A DNA stretch of 64,000 nucleotides from Desertimonas sp963733085 (GTDB taxonomy: Bacteria > Actinomycetota > Acidimicrobiia > Acidimicrobiales > Ilumatobacteraceae). A program made the translations under genes and the position numbers. Under the pieces are notes generated by a model. It was not told where the DNA came from. It saw only the letters and a list, made by a program, of their open reading frames with translations, and did not search any database. The stretch is from positions 130,481-194,480 of the forward strand of contig CAVTBY010000001.1 in assembly GCA_963733085.1 (NCBI GenBank). Direction: 5' to 3'. Shown here piece after piece: positions 15,980 through 24,684 of this stretch (position 1 is the stretch's first letter; each line of letters opens with the position of its first letter).

Positions 15980-17242
15980 ATGAGATTCAAGAAGACGGCG
16001 GCTGTCGGAGCCGCCCTCGCCATGCTCGCCGCCGGATTCGGCAGCGCTACCACCAGTGCCGGCGGCGAAGCTGCGACGCTCCGCGTCTGGCTCAACGGCA
16101 GCGACACGCCGGACTCGGTACGCGAGTACCTCGTCGCCGAGTTCAATGAGCTGCATCCCGACGCCGAGCTGGTGATCGAAGAGCAGCAGTGGACCGGCCT
16201 CGTCGAGCGCCTGACAACGGCGCTGTCGTCGAGCGACAGTCCCGATGTCGTGGAGATGGGCAACACCCAGGCTCAGGCGTTCGAGGCGGCGGGCGCCCTG
16301 CTCGACGTCACGGAGTACAGCGAGCAGCTCGGCGGCGACGACCTTCTGCAGAGCCTGCTCGAAGCGGGGACGTACGACGGGCGCCTCTACGGCGTTCCCT
16401 ACTACGCCGGGGCGCGGATCATGATCTACCGCACCGACCTCTTCGAGGCGGCGGGTGTCGAAGTGCCGACGACCATCGATGAGATGATCGCCGCCTCGGC
16501 AACACTGATCGAGGCGAACGCTGACGTGCCCAACTTCTCCGGCTTCTACCTGCCGGGGCGAAACTGGCACGCCGCCCTGTCGTTCATCTGGGACGCCGGT
16601 GGTGACATCGCCGTACAGGAGGGCGACCAATGGGTCGGCCAGCTGTCCAGCCCGGAGTCGATCGCCGGGCTGGAGACGTTCGTCGAGGTCGTCGAGACCG
16701 GCAATCGGGCGCCGGTCGACACTGACGACGCCAACGACTATCTGGCGTTCTGCGCCGGCGAGGTCGGCATGATGCCGGCTCCGGGTTGGAAGCCTGGCCA
16801 GATCATCAACCCCGATGACGGCTGCCCGGACATGGAGGCCAACATGGGCTTCTTCGCGATGCCCGGCTCGGAGGCCGGAGTTACCGCTCCGGTGCTGCTC
16901 GGCGGCTCCAACGTTGCGGTGTCGGCCAACAGCCAGAACCCGGAACTCGCCGTCGACGTGCTGACGATCATGTCGTCCGAGGAGTACCAGGCACAGATGG
17001 CCGCGGCCAACCTGATCCCCGCCCGCATCTCCCAACTCGAGCAGGTCAGCGGCAGCCCGGCAGCCGTCGCCCAAGCGGAGGCCGCGGCGAACAGCCGCTT
17101 CACGCCGACGAGCGAGCACTGGGCCGGTGTCGAGGCGGCCAACATCCTCCCCGACATGCTGGTGGCGATCGCCCAGGGTGGCGACATCCAGGCAGAAGCC
17201 GAGCGCGCCGACGCAGCCATCGAGGAGCTCCTCAACCAGTAG
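15980..17242 (+). CDS. ABC transporter sugar-binding protein (family 1)
   Basis: 420 residues. Sec signal peptide (MRFKKTAAVGAALAMLAAGFGSA) followed by a family-1 extracellular solute-binding fold: TLRVWLNGSDTPDSV, VVEMGNTQAQAF, YDGRLYGVPYYAGARIMIYR, a long C-terminal lobe and QAEAERADAAIEELLNQ at the end. Homologues bind oligosaccharides or glycerol phosphates. Unlike most actinobacterial members it has no lipobox Cys at the signal cleavage site, so lipid anchoring is not predicted. A strong ribosome site (AGGGGG) precedes ATG 15980. It is the first gene of the importer operon, with two permease genes following. The sugar is unknown. Confidence 0.9.
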   Translation: MRFKKTAAVGAALAMLAAGFGSATTSAGGEAATLRVWLNGSDTPDSVREYLVAEFNELHPDAELVIEEQQWTGLVERLTTALSSSDSPDVVEMGNTQAQAFEAAGALLDVTEYSEQLGGDDLLQSLLEAGTYDGRLYGVPYYAGARIMIYRTDLFEAAGVEVPTTIDEMIAASATLIEANADVPNFSGFYLPGRNWHAALSFIWDAGGDIAVQEGDQWVGQLSSPESIAGLETFVEVVETGNRAPVDTDDANDYLAFCAGEVGMMPAPGWKPGQIINPDDGCPDMEANMGFFAMPGSEAGVTAPVLLGGSNVAVSANSQNPELAVDVLTIMSSEEYQAQMAAANLIPARISQLEQVSGSPAAVAQAEAAANSRFTPTSEHWAGVEAANILPDMLVAIAQGGDIQAEAERADAAIEELLNQ

Positions 17243-17245
17243 AAC

Positions 17246-18217
17246 GTGCAGACGACTCTCACTGCACCTGACCCCGTGAAGGGGGGCGAGTCTCCAGGCT
17301 CGCCCCCCTTCGGCGCGGGGGCCACCGGGCGGGCGCAGGCGGCCCAGCACAAGGCGCGGCTGCTGCCGTTCCTGCTGTTGCTGCCGGCGCTCACCGTGCT
17401 CGGGCTGATGCTCGGCTATCCGCTGGTCCGGCTCGTCACGATGTCGTTCCAGGAGTTCGGCCTGCGCCAGCAGTTCGGGACACCGGCGCCGTGGATCGGC
17501 TTCGCCAACTACCGCGAGATCCTCGGCGACTCGTACTTCTGGACGGTGCTCCTCCGCACGATCGTGTTCTGCTTCGTCAACGTGGCGTTGACGATGCTGA
17601 TTGGCGGGGCACTGGCCCTGCTGCTGACCAAGCTCACCAGCGCAGTGCGAGGGATGCTCTCGGTAGCACTGATCCTCGCCTGGGCGACGCCACCACTCGC
17701 CGCCGTGGTCATCTGGCAGTGGATCTTCGATACCCAGTACGGCCTCGCCAACTGGGCCTTGGGCCGCCAAGGGGAGTCGTGGCTGGGCGAGCCGCTTTCG
17801 TTCTTCATGGTCGCGACGATCATCGTCGTCTGGATGGGCATCCCGTTCGTGACGTTCACGCTCTACGCCGGACTCACCCAGGTGCCGCGGGAGCTGATCG
17901 AGGCCGCCGCCCTCGACGGCGCGACGCCGTTCCAGCGACTGCGTGCCGTCGCCTATCCGATGCTCAAGCCGATCATCATGATCCTCACGGCTCTCTCGGT
18001 GCTGTGGGACTTCCGGGTGTTCACCCAGATCTACGTGTTGCAGAGAGCGGGAGGGATCAGCCGCGAGACCAACCTGCTCGGCGTCTACGCCTACCAGATC
18101 TCGATCGGGCAGAACCAGTTCGGAGTCGGTGCCGCCGTGGCGATCGTGATGGTGGTGATCACGCTCGTGCTGACGATCTTCTACCTCCGCTCGATGACCA
18201 AGGCCGAAGAACTGTGA
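17246..18217 (+). CDS. Sugar ABC transporter permease 1
   Basis: 323 residues, MalF/UgpA-like permease with about six membrane helices and the EAA loop EAAALDGATPFQRLRAVAYP, which contacts the ATPase. It starts at GTG 17246, three bases after the binding-protein stop. A 12-bp hairpin (17,279-17,310) lies within the first 22 codons, so translation may really begin after it, though no good downstream start is seen; the N-terminal 35 residues before the first helix (RLLPFLLLLPALTVLGL) look unstructured. Its stop overlaps the GTG of permease 2. No ATPase gene is present; a shared MsiK-type ATPase elsewhere is likely. Confidence 0.9.
   Translation: MQTTLTAPDPVKGGESPGSPPFGAGATGRAQAAQHKARLLPFLLLLPALTVLGLMLGYPLVRLVTMSFQEFGLRQQFGTPAPWIGFANYREILGDSYFWTVLLRTIVFCFVNVALTMLIGGALALLLTKLTSAVRGMLSVALILAWATPPLAAVVIWQWIFDTQYGLANWALGRQGESWLGEPLSFFMVATIIVVWMGIPFVTFTLYAGLTQVPRELIEAAALDGATPFQRLRAVAYPMLKPIIMILTALSVLWDFRVFTQIYVLQRAGGISRETNLLGVYAYQISIGQNQFGVGAAVAIVMVVITLVLTIFYLRSMTKAEEL
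17279..17310 (+). promoter_or_regulatory. Strong G/C hairpin between binding-protein and permease genes
   Basis: AAGGGGGGCGAG (17,279-17,290) and CTCGCCCCCCTT (17,299-17,310) form a perfect 12-bp stem with an 8-base loop TCTCCAGG. It lies 37 bp after the binding-protein stop and inside the annotated start of permease 1. In importer operons such hairpins stabilise the 5' mRNA or end part of the transcripts, so the binding protein is made in excess. There is no U-run after it. Confidence 0.6.
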
Positions 18218-19071
18218 GTGGAGTAGTTCTCGGCGTCGGACCGCAGTCACGGCGCAGCCGCGTGCTGTGGAACCTCCTCGGCATCGGCGTCTTCGTCGTC
18301 GTGATCTTCCCGGTCTACTGGATGGTGCTGACGTCGTTCCGTCGGCGGGTCGACGTGCAGAGCACGACTCCGGACTTCATCCCCAACCCGGGCACGTTGC
18401 AGAACTACCGCAATGCGTTCAGCCGCGACTTCTTCTGGGATGCCGCTCGCAACAGCCTGCTGGTCACGCTCATCGTCGTCGGCCTCGCTTTACTGATCGC
18501 CTTCGTGGCAGCGGTGGCGGTGTCGCGGTTCTGGTTCCGGGGGCGGATGTCGTTCATCGTGCTGATCCTCGTGATCCAGATGATCCCGGCCGAAGCGATG
18601 ATCATCTCGCTGTTCAAGGTGCTCAACGACTGGCGACTTACCAACACGATCATCGGCCTGTCGCTCACCTACCTCGTGTTCGTCCTCCCGTTCACGATCT
18701 GGACGCTGCGTGGCTTCGTCGCCAACGTGCCGCGGGAGCTCGAAGAGGCGGCGATGGTGGACGGCGCGAGCAGGCTGCGCGCCTTCTTCACGATCACGCT
18801 GCCACTCGTCGCCCCTGGTGTGGTAGCCACCGGTGTGTTCGCCTTCATCCAGGCCTGGAACGAGTTCATCTTCGCCCTCGTGATCATGAACCGGCCCGAG
18901 AAGCAGACCCTGCCGGTGTGGCTGCAGGCCTTCAACGAGGGCGCTCGTGGCACCGACTGGGCCGGGGTGATGGCGGGATCAACGCTGATGGCGATCCCCG
19001 TCGTCGTCTTCTTCCTGATCGTTCAGCGCCGCATGGTCGGCGGCCTCACCGCCGGAGCGATCAAGGGCTAG
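18214..19071 (+). CDS. Sugar ABC transporter permease 2
   Basis: 285 residues, MalG/UgpE-like. About six helices; the region PVYWMVLTSFRRR is the usual start of these permeases, and the EAA loop is LEEAAMVDGASRLRAFFTITLP. It forms the channel with permease 1. It starts at GTG 18214, overlapping the permease 1 stop (GTGA). It is the last gene of the operon, closed by a hairpin repeat at 19,075-19,136. Confidence 0.92.
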   Translation: MSGVVLGVGPQSRRSRVLWNLLGIGVFVVVIFPVYWMVLTSFRRRVDVQSTTPDFIPNPGTLQNYRNAFSRDFFWDAARNSLLVTLIVVGLALLIAFVAAVAVSRFWFRGRMSFIVLILVIQMIPAEAMIISLFKVLNDWRLTNTIIGLSLTYLVFVLPFTIWTLRGFVANVPRELEEAAMVDGASRLRAFFTITLPLVAPGVVATGVFAFIQAWNEFIFALVIMNRPEKQTLPVWLQAFNEGARGTDWAGVMAGSTLMAIPVVVFFLIVQRRMVGGLTAGAIKG

Positions 19072-19074
19072 ATC

Positions 19075-19136
19075 CATCGGAGTGTTTGTTGCATCGGAGT
19101 GTCAGCTGCTGGAAACCCGGCACCTGACACTCCGAT
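19075..19136. repeat. Palindromic hairpin, family C copy 1 (convergent gene ends)
   Basis: ATCGGAGTGTCAG (19,093-19,105) pairs perfectly with CTGACACTCCGAT (19,124-19,136). A direct repeat CATCGGAGTGT occurs at 19,075 and 19,092. It sits between the 3' ends of permease 2 and the repeat-protein gene and could terminate both. A related but imperfect element is at 38,095-38,177. Confidence 0.7.
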
Positions 19137-19478
19137 CAGCTGGGGTCGTACAACGGATGATCCTTCACGTCACCGTTCCACACCGGCGCCGGAACCACCG
19201 GACCGAACCCCGGATGATCCTTCACGTCACCGTTCCACACCGGCGCCGGAACCACCGGCCCATACCCCGGATGATCCTTCACGTCACCGTTCCAGAAAGG
19301 CGCCGGAGCGGTGCTGCCGTCGTCGCTGAGCACCGTGAACGCCAGGGACGCCGACGCGGCGACCCCGACAGCGACGGCAGCCCAGCCGAGGATCGAGCGC
19401 CTCGACCTGGTCGGCTTCTGGGAAGGTGCAGTGGTGGTGTGTTTCTGAGGCCTGCACGTCCTCGGTGATGAGTGCCAT
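19136..19478 (-). CDS. Small membrane protein with three 19-residue WNGDVKDHP repeats (apparent frameshift)
   Basis: A GAGGAG ribosome site precedes ATG 19478 (MALITEDVQASETHHH). The downstream part reads in the next frame: a basic stretch (KPTRSRR), one membrane helix (SILGWAAVAVGVAASASLAF) and then PAPFWNGDVKDHPGYGPVV, PAPVWNGDVKDHPGFGPVV and PAPVWNGDVKDHPLYDPS before the stop. One indel between about 19,380 and 19,440 would join the parts. The topology suggests a short cytoplasmic head, one helix and an exported repeat tail. It is the gene immediately downstream of the large BTAD/WD40 gene on the same strand, 135 bp away. No family is recognised and the function is unknown. Confidence 0.6.
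19155..19307. repeat. Tandem 57-bp coding repeats
   Basis: Units begin at 19,155, 19,212 and 19,269 (GGATGATCCTTCACGTCACC); the third is partial. The first two share 47 identical bases in a row, so the duplication is recent or kept uniform. They encode the 19-residue repeats of the small membrane protein on the minus strand. Confidence 0.9.
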
Positions 19479-19613
19479 GACGACTCCTCGTGTCGGCTGC
19501 GTGAGCAGCGGTTTGTGTGACACGACGAGCGTGCGCCGAGGCCGTGGCGAGCCCGCTCCGGCGGTGTGGCATCCATGTGGCGCGGGCCGACTCGACCTCG
19601 TCGGCGCGTGGCG

Positions 19614-22600
19614 TCAAGCGGCTGGGCAGCGTTCGAGGTGCAGGTACTGCCGGCATTCGTCGTCGGTGAACCCGCGGGTGAGGCGGTCCTCGGCGATCGC
19701 GATGAGGTCGTCGGTGGCGAGCGCCCACACGCGGACAATGCCGTCCCCTCCGGACGAGGCGAGCATCGAGCCGTCCGGACTGAACGCCACGGCCCAGGCC
19801 GGGCCGTTGTGTCCGGGGAGCACCAACCGTTGGATACCCGACACAGCGTCCCACACGCGGACCGTGCCGTCGGCGTGGGTGGTGGCGATCGTCGTGCCGT
19901 CGGGGCTGAAGGCCAGGTCGGTCGTTTGCGTCGGAGCGCTCGATTCCGCCAGCCGCGTGCCGGTCTGAGCGTCCCAGATCGCCACGCTCCCTTGGTGCTG
20001 CACGTTGGTCGCGATCCGCTCGCCGGTGGGATCGAACGCGGCCCTAGTGGCCGACGTCTCGACGGTCTGCACGATCTCGCCACTCTTCCAGTCCCAGATC
20101 TCTACCTTGGTCGGCGTGTCTTGGGTATCGAGCCGCGAACTCGCGACGAGTGCCAAGGCGCCGTTGGGACTGAGGTCCACCGAGTCGAACCCGAATCCCG
20201 GTGCCGCATGGATCGTGCCGACCGTCGTCCCAGACCGATCAACGATGACGACCTCGCTACGCACCGGAAGTTCGAACGAGACGGCCAGCAACTGGCTGTC
20301 TCCACTCCAGCCCAGGTCTGACGCCCACCCGTAACCCGTGCCGTCGATCGTGAACGCCTGGTCTCCGGTTGCCGCATCGAAAACGTGGACAGCAGGATCC
20401 CAGTTAGAGGCGGCGATGAGGTGACCATCCGGACTCATGTCGAGCAGCCCGGCGTCAAGGGGCGAGTCGGACTCGATCGTGATCGTGGGCAGCGCTGATT
20501 CGACGTCCAGGATCGAGACCGCGTCGTCGCTACCGATCACCACGCCTCTGCTGTCGGGCGAGAAGTCGGCCGCCTTTTCCGGGACGGCCTCAGCGTTGAC
20601 CCATTCGCCGCCGCCGATCGCCGTCACGTCCCACACATTCACCTCGGCGATTGCGGTGTCGCCGGTCATCAACCGTGTGCCATCAGGCGAGAATGCGACG
20701 CCGATGAGCCCGGCACTCGTGCCGGCGGCCGACAGCGAAGCCGCTTCACGCAATCCATCGTCGTCGACGGTCAAGACTGCGCGCCGTGCCATCGTCGCTG
20801 GCGGTGGCGAGCAGCGCAGCGTCGGGACTCCAGCTGATCGCCATGACGGTGGCACGGTGGCCACTAAATGTGAACCTGTGCATTCCGGAGAGCGCCTCCC
20901 AGACCCGTACCGTGCCGTCGTCGCCGGCGGTCGCGATCCACTGGCTGTTCGAGCTCCAGGCGACGTCACGGACGCCGGCGCCGTGCCCACTCAGTGCGAG
21001 TAGCTCCTCGCCGGACGCGGCATCGAAGACCCTCGCGACGTCGCCGCCGACATCGGCCACGCCGAGCGCCCGCCCATCCGGGCTGAACGCTGTGCTGTTC
21101 GGCACGGCCATGTCGATGTTGTCGACGATCACCTGCTCGTCGGCGAGGTCGATGACCCGGACCACACTCCTCATGTCGCCCGGTCCGGCGAAGCCGGCCG
21201 CCACCTGGGCGCCGTCCGGGCTGAACGACGGCGCCAGAACGAAAGTCCGCACCGCGTCCTGAAACTCGAAAATAAGGTCACCTGTGGTCGGATCCCAGAC
21301 CCGAACGGCACCGTCGTCGCCGGTGGTGGCGAGCAATGAGCCGTCACTGCTGAACGCGACATCGTTGACGTCGACGTCGTGACCGTGCCAGGACCGGACG
21401 GAGCCGCCGGTCTCGGCGTCGCGAACGTCGATCAACCCGGATCTTTCAGGACCTTCGGTCACGAAGATGTCGCCCGCCGGGCTCCAGGCCACGGCCCCAC
21501 CCACACCAGGCACGCTCAACACTTTCCGCGATGCCGTCACAGCGTGGTGCAGCGCCGACTCGGCTTCGGGAAGCGCCGACCCATCGCTCGACCGAGTTTC
21601 GTCGACCGCCGCCAGGGCCAGCAAGATGCTGCGTTCCGGGTCTTCGTCGAGGCTCGCCTCGGACGCCGTGGCGAGCTCGCGAGCGGTCGCCGCTCGACGC
21701 TCCTGTTGGGCCTCGCGTCGCTGGTCGACGGCGAGGAAGCCACCGACCAGGGCAACGACGAGGGCGATGCCGATGGCGGCGAGCTGGATGCGGAGCCGGC
21801 GGTTGGCCCGTGCCTGGCGGGCGACGTGTTCGGCGGCCTCGCGCTCCTCGCGGTCGCGAGCGGCCCGGCTGGCGTCGAGGAACTCGCGTTCCGGATCCGG
21901 GAGTGGGTCGCCCTGGCCGTCGGTGAGGTCGAGGGCGACCTGCAGGCGCGCTCCTCGATAGAGCGTCCCCTCGTCGCGGTCGAGCTCGACCCAGCTCGCC
22001 GCCGCCTCGCGCAGGTTGCCGCGCACGGCGATCTGCCCGCGATCCTCCTCGATCCAGGCCCGCAGGCGCGGCCACTCGCGTAGCAGTGCCTCGTGGGCCA
22101 GCTCGACGGTCGGCACCCGCGTCTGCGGGTGGCGGTCGAGAGTCAGCAGCCGCGCCTCTGCCCACCGGTCGACGGTGGCCGGATCGACGACGCCAGTCAG
22201 CTCGATGCGGCTCGCCCGACGTCGCGTCGGCTCGCCGTCGCGGTCGACGACGACGAGTCGCTCGAACAGGTGGCGGACGGCGTCGCGCTCGCCGTCGTCG
22301 AGGGAGCGGTACAACATCTCGGCTCGGGCGGCAATCGCCCCGTCGACGCCGCCCAGTTCCTGGTAGGCGGCGAGCGTCAGGCCCCTGTCCGCGCTCCGTT
22401 CGGCGAGCTCGAACAGGGCGAACTGAAGGGACGGCAGCGCAGCGGGTTCGTCGACGACCGCACTGACGAGCTCGGCGACGAGTGCCGGCTCGACCTGCGC
22501 TCCGACGCGCACGGCGGGTTCGGCGATGGCGGCTTCGAGGTTCGCCGGCGACATCGCCGTGATCGTGACGGTCGCCTCGTTGACGGCAGCGCCGAACCGT

Positions 22601-24603
22601 TGGAACGAGAGCGGCCGATCATAGAAGTCGGCGCGCAGCGTGGCGGCAATCCGCAGCCGACTGTCGGTTGCGGACACGGCCTGGGTCAGTCCGTCGAGAA
22701 AGCCGCGCTGATCGTCCTCGGAGGCCATCGTGAACAGCTCCTCGAACTGGTCGACGACCAGCAGCAGCTGTCCACCGCCAGGGATCAGCCGGCGCAACAC
22801 GCTGTCGATGCCATTGGCCCCGTCGGCGAGCTGATCCGCCAGTCCGGTGGTCTCGGCCACGGCGACGTGCTGGAGGCTTTCGGCGAGCTCCTTGAAGGGA
22901 GATGACCCGGGGAGCATCGTGGCGACGAACCAGCGTTCCGAACCAGGGACGTCGCCTCGGCGTACTCGGGGCAGCAACCCGGCGCGCACGACACTCGACT
23001 TGCCGGTCCCCGATCCGCCGACAAGCAGCACCAGACGGCTCGACAAGCCGTCGCCGGCAAGGCGGGCGACGATCTCATCGATCAGGTCATCGCGGCCGAA
23101 GAAGTCGGCGGCGTCCACCTCGTCGAACGCCCGCAAGCCCTTGTACGGATTGCGCGGTGAGGCCGCCACAGCTGCGTCGCCGCACGTAAGCGCCGCGGCG
23201 ACGAGGGCCACGAACTCCGCCATCGATGGTCGGCCGATCGTCGCCGTGCCGCGGGCCAGAACCGCGGCGACCGATCCCGGCACGCCCTGCGGCTGTGCAC
23301 CGGAGCGGCCGCCAACGCACTCGCCGACCAACGCAGCAAAGTCGTGCACGTCATCGCCAGCCGACTGGTCGGAGCGCAACGCGCCGACGTCGAAGTCGGA
23401 GAGGTAGCAGTCGCCCGCCTCGTCATAGAACACACTCCCTGCAGCGACCCTGCCGTGGACGATCCCGCACGCCGCGGCCGCGGCCAGTGCACCACCGATG
23501 CGGGCCACCAATGTGGCCACGTCGTCGTCCGGCAGCGCGCCCCGCTGCAGCCGGTCGGCCAACGTCCCGCCGTGCATTCGGCGCATGACGAGGTAGGCGG
23601 CGCCCGGCTCCCGCCAGTAGTCGTGGATCGGCACGATGGCCGAGTGACGAAGCGACGCGACCTGGTGTGTGGTCGCCTCGAACGATCGGACGAACGAGGG
23701 GCTGTTAGCGATCTCCTCACGGATCACGCGGATCGCCAGGTCGCGCTCCACGCCGGGCAACCGAGCGGCGTGCACCGTGCCGTCGCGACCAGTCCCCAAC
23801 CGCTCGCCGAGGCGGTAGCCGCGCAGCGGTGAGCCGCTGGGCTCGGCCAACATCAGCGTCGCGTCATGAGTGAGAACTCGCCGTTCCAGCTCACTCAGCG
23901 CCGGGGTCGGATCGATGCCGAGCTCTTCGACGAGCTGTTGTCGGTACTCCCTGGCGACGCGTAGGGCATCGACCTGGCGCCCGGCCCGGTAGAGGGCGAT
24001 CATCAGCTGCGCTCGGAACGCTTCGCGCAGCGGATGCTCATCGACGAGCGCCTCGATCTTCGAAATCAGCTCAGCCGCTCGGCCGCTCGCCAACTCGGCG
24101 TCGATCAGGCGCTCCTCGGCGAGCAGGCGCAGCTCGCCGAGTCGTTGTGACTCGGGACGAGCCCAATCCTCGTCGGCGAATTCGGCGTAGGCGTCGCCAC
24201 GCCACATCTGGAGCGCGTCGGTGAGGACCGAACATGCTCCATGCGGATCGTCGCGTGCCAGCCGCGCCCGCCCGTCGTTGATCAGGGTCTCGAAGCGCCC
24301 GACGTCAAAGGCGTCGTCCGGGATCTGCAGCACGTACCCAGGGGGTTTCGTGAGCAGCACCACAGCCGACCCATCGCCATCGATCACCCGACGAAGTCGG
24401 CCGACGTAGCTGCGCAACGTCGTGCTCGCCGCTGCCGTCGGCTCCCCGGCGAACACTGCGTCCGCAAGCCGGTCCACTGACACCACCGCATTGCGATGGA
24501 TGAGCAGCATCGCCACGAGGCGGCGCTGCCGCTGTCCCGGCAGCGACCCCGCATCGCCGTTGCCAGAGATGGTGATCCCACCCAACGCGTGAAACTGGGT
24601 CAT
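19614..24603 (-). CDS. BTAD regulator / pseudokinase / STAND NTPase / WD40 membrane protein (one apparent frameshift)
   Basis: About 1,660 residues from ATG 24603 (ribosome site GAGAGGGG). Order: winged HTH (about 1-95) and BTAD helical repeat domain (about 100-245), as in AfsR/SARP regulators. A kinase-like domain (about 258-470) begins YRLGERLGTG, but has LAIRVI at the ATP-Lys position, HGRVAAGS instead of HRDLKPEN, and SDFDVG instead of DFG, so it is probably a pseudokinase. A novel-STAND NTPase (about 490-900) has NPYKGLRAFDE, Walker A GGSGTGKSS and Walker B LLLVVDQFEELF. A membrane helix (about 937-957) comes next, then WD40 blades (FSPDG, VRVWD motifs) to the end. The last blades are in another frame after about 20,785. 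It may sense a ligand through the WD40 propeller and signal through NTP-driven assembly. Confidence 0.82.
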
Positions 24604-24684
24604 CCGCCACCCCTCTCCGGCGCACCGTACCCCGCCACACTGACGGAGCACTGTGGCATTCGTGTGGCGCGGAGCGAATCCCAG

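Noticed and set aside
15923..18250. Long minus-strand frame opposite the sugar importer
   Set aside because: Antisense to three well-supported genes; His/Arg/Asp-rich without motifs.
15980..19071. Importer as a complete ABC transporter
   Set aside because: No ATPase gene is present in the cluster or elsewhere in the window.
19155..19307. Possible CRISPR array
   Set aside because: The units are contiguous without spacers and encode an in-frame peptide repeat.
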